NCBI GenBank assembly: GCA_938074585.1
Contig: CALJEW010000318.1
Coordinates: 1 to 8,146 of the forward strand
Source of the DNA: an uncultured Rhodospirillales bacterium
Lineage (GTDB): Bacteria > Pseudomonadota > Alphaproteobacteria > Rhodospirillales > Casp-alpha2
DNA: 8,146 nucleotides
Direction of reading: 5' to 3'
Below, piece by piece: positions 1 through 6,612 of the stretch (position 1 is the first letter of the stretch; each line of letters begins with the position of its first letter). Position numbers and translations under genes: made by a program. Under the pieces are notes generated by a model. That model did no database searches and was not told the origin of the DNA. It saw only the letters and a program-made list of their open reading frames with translations.

Positions 1-80
1 AACGCCCATTTGAACCGCATAATGGGGGCTTTAAGTTCGGCCTCTTTGCCAGGGTCTATATGGAGTGTGTTTTCAATCAT
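1..80 (-). CDS. Unrecognised protein, N-terminal fragment cut by window edge
   Basis: An ATG at 80-78 opens a minus-strand reading frame that stays open for 26 codons to the left edge. It begins MIENTLHIDPGKEAELK and continues APIMRFKWA. The in-frame codons upstream of this ATG run into a stop (TAG), so it is the first possible start. The Shine-Dalgarno match is poor: a TAGGT lies about 14 bases upstream and an AAGGA further out. The gene would diverge from the EamA transporter gene, sharing the 110 bases between them. I do not recognise the family from so few residues. A chance open frame of this length is quite possible, so this is a tentative call. Confidence 0.35.
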   Translation of the reverse strand, partial: MIENTLHIDPGKEAELKAPIMRFKWA

Positions 81-190
81 GCTATTAATTACCTAGGTTT
101 TATTCCTTATACGTCGTTGCCATAGGTGAATGAAAGAATTAGTGGTATGAATCTAACATAAACGACCCATACGACTTGAAAGAAATGCAT

Positions 191-1087
191 ATGAATACGC
201 CTGCTCCATCATCCGCTCTGCCCATCCCAGGTTGGATTGCATTTATGCCACCGGCCTTTGTTTTGCTTTGGAGCACTGGGTTTATTGGGTCAAAATTTGG
301 CTTACCTTACGCCGAACCGTTTACATTTTTATCGCTTCGCTTTGCCATTGCAGCAACGGCATTAACCCTTTTGTCCTTATATGCGCGTGCGCCTTGGCCC
401 AACACATTTGTCCAAATACGTGACGCTGTTATCGTTGGTGTTTTAATGCACGTCACGTATTTAGGAGGTGTATTTCTTGGTATATCGCTTGGAACTGGAG
501 CTGGAATTTCAGCTGTCATTACCGGATTGCAACCGATTTTAATAACCGCCTTAGCCATTCCTTTTTTGGCGGAACGGGTCTCAAAATTACAAGCCTTTGG
601 CCTTATTGTCGGGTTTTTAGGAATGGTCCTTGTTGTATGGACCGGGCAAGGAGCGGGGCCGTGGGCGGGTATGGTTGCATGTATATCTGCCCTATTTGGA
701 ATCACACTAGGAACTTTATATCAAAAGCGGGTTACTTCAGCCCGTGACCTTAGAACAACTTCAGCCGTTCAACAGGTTGCCGCTTTTGTATGCATGTTTC
801 CAATTGCCTTGGTATTCGAGACGCGTGATGTAATTTGGTCAGGTGAATTTATTTTTGCCCTAACGTGGTTAGCTCTCCCCATGTCCGTTGGCACCTTTTC
901 CCTTTTACAAATAATGATCCGCTATGGGGCCGTTGCAAAAGTAACAAGCTTATTTTACCTAGTGCCGCCCGTTGTTGTTATTGAAAGCTGGTTTTTATTT
1001 GGAGAAACATTAGACCTACAACAAGGGGCCGGGATGATTTTGGCAACCCTTGGTGTTGCCCTTGTTATTGCCCGGAAAAAATCATGA
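191..1087 (+). CDS. EamA/DMT-superfamily membrane transporter
   Basis: This is a 298-residue, very hydrophobic protein with about ten predicted membrane segments in two tandem EamA repeats, roughly residues 18-150 and 158-294. Family-like features are the first helix LLWSTGFIGSKFG, followed by PYAEPFTFLSLRF, and in the second repeat LFYLVPPVVVIESWFLFGE. Members of this drug/metabolite transporter superfamily sit in the inner membrane and move small metabolites, often exporting amino acids or related compounds. The substrate cannot be read from sequence. I chose the ATG at 191, where a GAAAGA lies just upstream and the protein begins MNTPAPSS. An ATG at 185 and a TTG at 176 are in frame and cannot be excluded. 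A possible extended -10 (TGGTATGAA, 143-151) lies upstream. The stop codon overlaps the ATG of the broken chaC gene (ATGA at 1084-1087), so the two were probably co-transcribed and translationally coupled. Confidence 0.9.
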   Translation: MNTPAPSSALPIPGWIAFMPPAFVLLWSTGFIGSKFGLPYAEPFTFLSLRFAIAATALTLLSLYARAPWPNTFVQIRDAVIVGVLMHVTYLGGVFLGISLGTGAGISAVITGLQPILITALAIPFLAERVSKLQAFGLIVGFLGMVLVVWTGQGAGPWAGMVACISALFGITLGTLYQKRVTSARDLRTTSAVQQVAAFVCMFPIALVFETRDVIWSGEFIFALTWLALPMSVGTFSLLQIMIRYGAVAKVTSLFYLVPPVVVIESWFLFGETLDLQQGAGMILATLGVALVIARKKS

Positions 1088-1654
1088 CTAACAAATCACT
1101 AGATAATCAAGGCGGTGACATTTGGGGTTTTGCTTATGGCTCTTTAATGTGGCGTCCAAATTTTAAGTACGAAAAAAAAGTGTCGCGCGCATTTAAACAA
1201 ATACCACCGCGCGCTTTGTATTTATTCAGTCTAATATTGGGGCACCGCTGAAAAGCCAGGACTTGTCTTTGGATTAGACACAGGCAGGTCATGCCAAGGT
1301 ATGACTTTTCGAGCGTTAGGGAGAAATACCCCAGCCATAATTCATTATTTGGAAAAACGCGAAATGGTTACCAACGTCTATTGTCCAAGCTATGAACCCG
1401 TTGTATTAACTTCTGATGATCCTGATAGTCCAACGCATGCCAAAGCCTACATATTTGTTGCCAACACAACCCACGCTCAATACGCTGGCAAACTTTCAGC
1501 TGATGAAATAGTAAGACTTGTTAATCAAGGCCATGCCAAAACCGGGCCGTATTTCGAATATTTGCAAACCACACTGGATCATTTGAAAGAGCTTGGCATT
1601 CAAGACCCATCTTTAGCTCGGATCGTCACGAAGGCCTTATCAACGGAAAGCTAA
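1084..1654 (+). pseudogene. chaC: Broken chaC-like gamma-glutamylcyclotransferase gene
   Basis: Reading from the ATG at 1084 gives a typical ChaC N-terminus, with DIWGFAYGSLMWRPNF carrying the YGSL substrate-binding loop at residues 18-21. After KYEKKVS the frame is lost. The family-like sequence resumes one base out of frame as AHLNKYHRALCIYSV and meets an in-frame TAA at 1232-1234. It continues as YWGTAEKPGLVFGLDTG, then to the end, including YLEKREMVTNVY with the expected catalytic glutamate, and stops at 1652-1654. The extra base lies between 1172 and 1190, either in the eight-A run (1172-1179) or in TCGCGCGC (1183-1190). The TAA replaces a variable residue, plausibly CAA to TAA, and the next-but-one codon TGG (W) stands where arginine is usual. 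ChaC enzymes cleave glutathione to 5-oxoproline and Cys-Gly. A remnant ORF from the ATG at 1301 (117 residues) keeps the catalytic region but lacks YGSL, so it is unlikely to be active. The rest of the reading frame is clean, which suggests recent decay. Confidence 0.85.
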
Positions 1655-1664
1655 ACCGCTTTCC
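1645..1664. terminator. Hairpin between convergent chaC remnant and nrdJ
   Basis: A perfect 7-bp inverted repeat, GGAAAGC at 1645-1651 and GCTTTCC at 1658-1664, encloses a 6-base loop. It spans the chaC stop codon and abuts the nrdJ stop codon, so it sits where both transcripts should end. Neither strand has a real U-tract after the stem (the plus strand continues TTATCC), so it would be a weak or factor-assisted bidirectional terminator. Confidence 0.45.
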
Positions 1665-4049
1665 TTATCCACACTTTGAATAAGCACAAGACGTACATGT
1701 GTCGCAGCCTTCTTGACGGATTAAGGAAGGTTGAGCACATTTCGGACATTGCCGGAAAGGGGCTCCAGATCGCTTTTCTATTTGCGCATCCTGTTCACTT
1801 TCTGATCCTGAGTTTCCACAAACCACTTTTGGCATCATATTTACAACGGCAGCTTCGCTTTGTGGTTTTGTATTTAATTCACCCGGTGCCAATAAAAATC
1901 CAACGTCAATCATGTGGCGTTCAATCACTTCACCAATGGCCGCTAACAAAGACGGAACATAACGCCCCTTCATCCATTGCCCACCGCGCGGATCGAACAC
2001 CGCCTTTAACTCTTCGACCACAAACGAAACATCACCACCGCGCCTAAATACAGCAGAAATCATTCGGGTTAGGGCTACAGTCCACGCGTAATGTTCCATG
2101 TTTTTGGAGTTTATAAAAATCTCGAACGGGCGAATGCGCCCAGCGTCATCCAAAATATCGTTAATTGTGATGTACATGGCATGATCACTTTCAGGCCACA
2201 TCAGTTTATAGGTTTTACCTTGCAAATCGCCGGGGCGATCCAACGGACGGAACATTTGAACAACGGCACCAGAATCCCCGGCATCAACAGGCTTAAGCAT
2301 TTTTGATGCTGATTCTAAGGGCAATTCAGGCTCTAATTCTATCTTTTTATCTTCTTTCTTGATTTCAAGAACAGACCCCGTTATGTCATTCGGGCGGTAC
2401 GTCGTACACCCTTTACAGCCCAAATCGTAAGCCTGAATATAAATACCTTTAAACTCATCAAACGAAATGGCTTCAGGAACGTTAATGGTTTTAGAAATGG
2501 AACTGTCGATATATTTTTGCACTGCCGCTTGCATAACCAAGTGATCGTTCGGACTGAGCTGTTGCGAATCGACAAAAGCATCGGGCAAAGGAGCTGCTTC
2601 ACCAAACATCCGGCGGTGCAAACGAAAAGCGTAATCAGAAACATCTTCTTCACGGCGCGTGCCATCGGACATTAAAACATGGCGCGTATATTTAAAGCTA
2701 AAGACCGGCTCAAGCCCTGATGATACATTATCAGCAAACAGCGAAATTGTACCCGTAGGCGCGATCGATGTCAGCAATGCGTTGCGAATTCCATGCTGAG
2801 CAATGGCATTTTTAACATCCAGATCCAACGCTTGAATAGTTTCACCTTGAATGTATTTTTCAGCATCGAACAAGGGAAACGACCCCTTTTCTTTGGCCAA
2901 ATCAACCGATGCTAAATACGCGGTTCTCGATAAAGCCCGCATCCACATTTCGGTTAATTGCACCGCTTTTGCACCGCCATAACGCGCACCACACATAATT
3001 AAGGCATCAGCTAATCCGGTAACGCCAAGGCCTATGCGGCGTTTTGAAATTGCTTCATGGCGCTGTTCTTCTAGTGGAAAATTGGAAACATCAATAACGT
3101 TATCCATCATACGGACAGCGGTCGTAACTAATACTGAAAGCACATCCATATCCATGGATGCATCATCCGTAAACGGATCATTTATAATCCGTGAAAAGTT
3201 AATCGATCCTAACAAACATGCCCCATAAGGCGGTAAAGGTTGCTCCCCACACGGGTTTGTTGCTTGAATGGTTTCGCAATAATTCAAATTGTTTTTCTGA
3301 TTAATCCGATCAACAAAAATAACTCCCGGTTCTGCATAAGCATAAGTCGCCTGCATAATCCCATTCCATATTTCGCGCGCGGGTAAGCTTTTGTAAACAA
3401 CGCCATCAAATTGCAATTCCCATGCGGCGTCTTCTTTGACTGCCAACATAAAGGCGTCTGAAACCAATACCGACAGGTTAAACATCCGCAATCGACCCGG
3501 TTCACGCTTGGCTTGTATGAAATCCAAAACATCCGGATGATCACACTTTAAAACGGCCATCATCGCACCCCGGCGCGAACCGGCGCTCATGATAGTTCGG
3601 CACATGGCGTCCCAAACATCCATAAAGGATAGTGGCCCTGATGCATCGGCACCAACGCCCTTAACCGGCGCCCCTTTTGGGCGAATGGAAGAGAAATCAT
3701 AACCGATGCCTCCGCCTTGTTGCATGGTCAGCGCGGCTTCTTTTAAGCTATCAAAAATACCCGCAATGTGATCGGGAATGGTTCCCATAACAAAACAATT
3801 AAATAGCGTGACAGATCGTTTTGCCCCCGCACCCGACAAAATTCGCCCCGCTGGTAGGAATCTGAAATCTTCCATGGCTTCAAAAAAGCGTTGTTCCCAG
3901 AAAGCGGGGTCCTCTTCTTTTTCAGCCAAAGCTCTAGCGACTCTGCGCCAAGAATCGGGGATCGACTTATCAACCGGTTTACCTTCGGCCGTTTTTAGGC
4001 GGTATTTCATGTCCCAAATCTGCTGTGAAATGTTGGAAACTTCGGCCAT
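1665..4049 (-). CDS. nrdJ: Class II (B12-dependent) ribonucleotide reductase
   Basis: This 794-residue enzyme reduces ribonucleotides to deoxyribonucleotides, using adenosylcobalamin to generate the catalytic thiyl radical. It needs neither a second radical-generating subunit nor oxygen. Visible landmarks are LFNCFVM with one redox cysteine (C85), QQGGGIGYDFS (110-119), NPCGE (265-269) carrying the Asn, thiyl Cys and Glu of the active site, ACLLGSIN with the partner cysteine (C278), and SIAPTGTISL (428-437). Residues 600-715 look like the TSCPD domain of this family. The end is a cysteine-rich tail, CPKC (768-771), CDTC (782-785), C788 and C793, which is typical of class II enzymes and is thought to pass electrons to the active-site disulfide. 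There is no N-terminal ATP-cone. The ATG at 4049 has a clear AGGAG seven bases upstream. The gene is monocistronic by layout, convergent with the chaC remnant and downstream of plsC on the same strand. Confidence 0.96.
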   Translation of the reverse strand: MAEVSNISQQIWDMKYRLKTAEGKPVDKSIPDSWRRVARALAEKEEDPAFWEQRFFEAMEDFRFLPAGRILSGAGAKRSVTLFNCFVMGTIPDHIAGIFDSLKEAALTMQQGGGIGYDFSSIRPKGAPVKGVGADASGPLSFMDVWDAMCRTIMSAGSRRGAMMAVLKCDHPDVLDFIQAKREPGRLRMFNLSVLVSDAFMLAVKEDAAWELQFDGVVYKSLPAREIWNGIMQATYAYAEPGVIFVDRINQKNNLNYCETIQATNPCGEQPLPPYGACLLGSINFSRIINDPFTDDASMDMDVLSVLVTTAVRMMDNVIDVSNFPLEEQRHEAISKRRIGLGVTGLADALIMCGARYGGAKAVQLTEMWMRALSRTAYLASVDLAKEKGSFPLFDAEKYIQGETIQALDLDVKNAIAQHGIRNALLTSIAPTGTISLFADNVSSGLEPVFSFKYTRHVLMSDGTRREEDVSDYAFRLHRRMFGEAAPLPDAFVDSQQLSPNDHLVMQAAVQKYIDSSISKTINVPEAISFDEFKGIYIQAYDLGCKGCTTYRPNDITGSVLEIKKEDKKIELEPELPLESASKMLKPVDAGDSGAVVQMFRPLDRPGDLQGKTYKLMWPESDHAMYITINDILDDAGRIRPFEIFINSKNMEHYAWTVALTRMISAVFRRGGDVSFVVEELKAVFDPRGGQWMKGRYVPSLLAAIGEVIERHMIDVGFLLAPGELNTKPQSEAAVVNMMPKVVCGNSGSESEQDAQIEKRSGAPFRQCPKCAQPSLIRQEGCDTCTSCAYSKCG

Positions 4050-4102
4050 CTAAACTCTCCTGAATCAAAGTACACGGCAAAAGCACCGGCAACTCAAAGC
4101 CC

Positions 4103-4131
4103 AATCTAAGTGGCAATTATTCATGCGTAAA
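4103..4131 (-). promoter_or_regulatory. Candidate sigma-70-type promoter of nrdJ
   Basis: On the minus strand, TTTACG (4131-4126) and TAGATT (4108-4103) are separated by 17 bases. Each matches the -35 and -10 consensus at four of six positions. Transcription would start about 50 bases before the nrdJ ATG. It is the best-spaced pair I found in the 248-base gap but remains a weak match. Confidence 0.35.
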
Positions 4132-4200
4132 GATAAATGTTCCTGTTATGTTTCCACATCTCATTCACAAAAATCAAGTTTAAAAGTATCAATGAATAGC

Positions 4201-4272
4201 GGGGTTAGCCAATGTTACCCCCTGTATTCACAGGCCGTGGATAACTTTTTAGCCAAATGTCTTGGCCTGTAT
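4201..4272. repeat. Cluster of short dyads between plsC and nrdJ
   Basis: Several short inverted repeats are packed here. GGGGT (4201-4205) pairs with ACCCC (4217-4221). CCTGT-ATTC-ACAGG occupies 4221-4234. ACAGGCC (4230-4236) pairs with GGCCTGT (4264-4270). GCCAA (4252-4256) pairs with TTGGC (4262-4266). CCTGTAT also occurs twice directly (4221-4227, 4266-4272). The cluster lies just downstream of plsC and could act as a T-tract-free terminator for the ftsE operon or as a protein-binding region. I cannot assign a role. The rest of the 4050-4297 gap holds the candidate nrdJ promoter and no gene I can support. Confidence 0.4.
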
Positions 4273-4297
4273 CTTAAGAATCTAGATTATTATCTGC

Positions 4298-5044
4298 TTA
4301 AACGATTGCAGCTTTGGTTTCTGGAAATTTCAATACCGCTTCAGAAACCAGTTGATCCGAAGTAGCCTCAACGGTCGATTCTAGCTTTTCCATAAAATCA
4401 CGGCGTTTCAAACCCTGCTGGATAGGGGGTAAAAATTCAATTGTGATTACACCCGGGCGCTTAATAAAACTTCGGCGTCCCCAAAACAGACCGGAATTGA
4501 CGGCAACCGGAATAACTGGAACATCCGTAGCCCCATACATTGCTGCGATTCCCGGATGATACGGTAATCTACTGCCCGGAGCGCTGCGTGTCCCTTCAGG
4601 AAAAATCATCACTGAATAGTTATGCTTCAGCCGGTCTTTCGTATCGCTTATCAATTGCTTAAGCGAGCTAGCACCGCCGCTTCGATCAACCGAAATTGCT
4701 CCATATTTTTTAGCGACGAGCCCCCAAAGTGGGATTCGGTGAAGTTCTTTTTTCAACACATAACTTGGATTTTTAAAGATCAGAAAATAAATGAACGTAT
4801 CCCAAGCCGATTGATGTTTGGCCGCATAAATTGCAGCACCATCAACAATAAATTCACGCCCCTTGACTTCAAACTGCAGCCCAACGGTCCATTTTAAGGC
4901 GAACACCAGAGTTCTGGCCCAACACCCCACGACCCAATGAATGGCGGGCCTTGGGAACGGCGCACACATTGCCATCATAACTAAGGAGTAAGCCGTAAAC
5001 GACATAAAAAAAGCTGTGAATAAAATGGACCTCATAGCTAACAT
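4298..5044 (-). CDS. plsC: PlsC-type 1-acylglycerol-3-phosphate acyltransferase
   Basis: This 248-residue protein carries all the usual lysophosphatidic acid acyltransferase blocks. They are the catalytic HX4D motif as HQSAWD (H77, D82), GAISVDRSG (115-123), the glycerol-phosphate-binding FPEGTR (148-153), and VPVIPVAVNSG (175-185). A hydrophobic N-terminus (about residues 5-27) suggests inner-membrane anchoring. The family transfers an acyl chain to 1-acyl-sn-glycerol-3-phosphate, giving phosphatidic acid, the precursor of membrane phospholipids. The chosen ATG directly follows the stop codon of the ydcF-like gene (TAAATG), with TAAGG just before it, which points to translational coupling. 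A second ATG three codons in is also possible. It is the last gene of the ftsE operon. The substrate could instead be an ornithine or other lyso-lipid, since such relatives share these motifs. Confidence 0.92.
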   Translation of the reverse strand: MLAMRSILFTAFFMSFTAYSLVMMAMCAPFPRPAIHWVVGCWARTLVFALKWTVGLQFEVKGREFIVDGAAIYAAKHQSAWDTFIYFLIFKNPSYVLKKELHRIPLWGLVAKKYGAISVDRSGGASSLKQLISDTKDRLKHNYSVMIFPEGTRSAPGSRLPYHPGIAAMYGATDVPVIPVAVNSGLFWGRRSFIKRPGVITIEFLPPIQQGLKRRDFMEKLESTVEATSDQLVSEAVLKFPETKAAIV

Positions 5045-5707
5045 TTAACCCTTACCCCAACTTCGTTTAATCAATGGGTCCAAAATACCCAATTTTTCTA
5101 TTATGGGTTCAATTTTTTGCCGAACCCAAGCCAAAAGAAGTTTATTGTATTCGCTAATAACAATAGATGCCGTTCCCGGATATGCCCACCATCTGGCTTG
5201 TTTTACATGCTTTGGGAAAATTGGGTGCGGGATTATGAACGCATCCGGCAAAACGTTTCCAAATTCCAATAAACTGCGCGGCATGTGATAAGCTGCGGTA
5301 ACTAAACGCAGGGATTTGATTTTATTTTTAATGACCCACGCCGCCGTTTCCAATGCATTTTCACGGGTATCTTCAGCGTTGCCGATGGCAATACGTCCTC
5401 CAAGCGCATAAGGGCGTTGTTTCGAGAGTTTGAGCAAATGTCGAACTTCGTTCCCCTTATAAACGCCAGAAACGAAAAGAAACGTCTTTGGGTCTTTCAC
5501 CAACAAATCCAAACCCTCATCAAGGCGCCCACTTCCACCCGTCAAAACAACAATAGCTTCAGTTTCAATTCCATTATTTTCAGTGGCGACAGGGATCTCG
5601 GCATCGAACTTAACTAAGCCAATGATCCAAAACCCAATTGTAAAAAACAAAACAACGATTAAATTCCCTAATATAGAAACACGTTGAATGTCACTTCGCC
5701 TCGCCAT
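5045..5707 (-). CDS. YdcF/ElyC-like DUF218 membrane-anchored protein
   Basis: This 220-residue protein has one N-terminal membrane segment (about 11-32) followed by a DUF218 domain that probably faces the periplasm. Family marks are AIVVLTGGSGRLDEGLDLL (51-69), the acidic GNAEDTRENALET (109-121) and VTAAYHMPRS (136-145). The E. coli relative ElyC (YcbC) affects peptidoglycan precursor or lipid-carrier homeostasis, while YdcF is poorly understood. The biochemical activity of this protein is unknown. It starts 9 bases after ftsX, with AAGGGA as ribosome-binding site, and ends flush against plsC. Its position between the division complex FtsEX and a phospholipid acyltransferase supports an envelope role, but this is inference from context. 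Confidence 0.85.
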   Translation of the reverse strand: MARRSDIQRVSILGNLIVVLFFTIGFWIIGLVKFDAEIPVATENNGIETEAIVVLTGGSGRLDEGLDLLVKDPKTFLFVSGVYKGNEVRHLLKLSKQRPYALGGRIAIGNAEDTRENALETAAWVIKNKIKSLRLVTAAYHMPRSLLEFGNVLPDAFIIPHPIFPKHVKQARWWAYPGTASIVISEYNKLLLAWVRQKIEPIIEKLGILDPLIKRSWGKG

Positions 5708-5716
5708 ATTAGTCCC

Positions 5717-6607
5717 TTACAACATACGTCTGAGCGACCGGAGAACGGTCATTTTTGCAGTCACCGTAGCAATAGCAGCAACACCAATGGGTAAAAAGCC
5801 AACAATCATCCAATGATGAGCGCCCAATTCTAAACTAGGCACAAAAAACCCATCCATACGGCCAATCAAATAACCAATTCCCATAAGTGTTGGTAATCCC
5901 AACGCTAACCCAAGCAATCCACCTGTTAAGCCCAAGGCCATTGCACGGCTTGCAAATTGGCGGGCAATATACGCATCTTGCGCGCCAATTAAATGCAAAA
6001 CCTCGATTGCTTCACGATGAATCGCAAGGCCCGTTCGCGTTGTAAAAACCACCGTCCCTACTGTTGCAAAACCAATAAAAAACAACACCGCTGTTGCTAA
6101 CGTTTGAACGGTTCGGATAAGGCTAACCAATCGGTCTAACCAGATACGATGATCATCGACCCTGCTTCCCGGTGCGACTTTGTTTATTTGGTTCGTCAGC
6201 TTTATTACATTCAGCTGGGCACCCGAATGAAGTTCAACGTCAACAAGGCGTGGTAAGGGTAAATCCTTGGATTTTGCCACTCCCCCTAACCAAGGTTCTA
6301 GCAATTTAAGAACGCGCTCATCTGAAATCACTTCGTATCTGTCAATGGCTTTTGCTGACGCTAAAACCTTTAGAATGGCTTGAAGTCTTGGGTCATCTTC
6401 TGAAGGATCTTCGGCCGGAGAAATTTGAACGGTTAAGGTCCCAGTCACCCCCTGATCCCAACGCTCAGCAACCGTATTTAGCATCAACATACCGACCATA
6501 GCTAGGTTAGCCAAAAAAACCATAAATGCAATAAGCCATGGTAGAAAACGACTGTGAGCATCGTGATCTAAGGGTAAATCTGAACGTCGGGAAATAAATT
6601 TGAGCAT
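5717..6607 (-). CDS. ftsX: Cell division protein FtsX
   Basis: This 296-residue inner-membrane protein shows the FtsX plan of four membrane segments (about 22-44, 168-189, 220-248 and 265-287). A long extracytoplasmic loop (about 45-165) follows the first segment, with a cytoplasmic loop between segments two and three and a short Arg-rich C-terminus. FtsX pairs with the ATPase FtsE at the septum. In studied bacteria the large loop recruits or activates cell-wall hydrolases or their activators. The HREAIEVLHLIGAQDAYIARQF stretch (197-218) in the cytoplasmic loop is typical of the family's coupling region. The gene begins 5 bases after the ftsE stop and has no good Shine-Dalgarno site of its own, so translation is probably coupled to ftsE. 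Overall identity rests on topology, this motif and adjacency to ftsE. Confidence 0.93.
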   Translation of the reverse strand: MLKFISRRSDLPLDHDAHSRFLPWLIAFMVFLANLAMVGMLMLNTVAERWDQGVTGTLTVQISPAEDPSEDDPRLQAILKVLASAKAIDRYEVISDERVLKLLEPWLGGVAKSKDLPLPRLVDVELHSGAQLNVIKLTNQINKVAPGSRVDDHRIWLDRLVSLIRTVQTLATAVLFFIGFATVGTVVFTTRTGLAIHREAIEVLHLIGAQDAYIARQFASRAMALGLTGGLLGLALGLPTLMGIGYLIGRMDGFFVPSLELGAHHWMIVGFLPIGVAAIATVTAKMTVLRSLRRML

Positions 6608-6612
6608 AAAAT

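Noticed and set aside
1235..1243. A two-base deletion just before the Gly-Thr of chaC as the only lesion
   Set aside because: Reading on in the ATG frame gives a partial match (RALYLFS), but the other frame matches far better (KYHRALCIYSV), which places the frameshift upstream and leaves the TAA as a separate lesion.
1665..4049. Fission or truncation of nrdJ
   Set aside because: Active-site, TSCPD and C-terminal cysteine motifs all occur in order in one frame. The longer 1200-residue forms of some alphaproteobacteria are a different variant, so 794 residues is not by itself a sign of damage.
4050..4297. Cobalamin riboswitch upstream of nrdJ
   Set aside because: A B12-responsive leader would fit a B12-dependent enzyme, but I see no B12-box-like core or the conserved flanking segments on the minus strand, and the candidate leader is only about 50 bases.
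4123..4365. Plus-strand 80-codon ORF in the plsC-nrdJ gap
   Set aside because: It has no ribosome-binding site, runs antisense into the 3' end of plsC, and its translation resembles no protein family.
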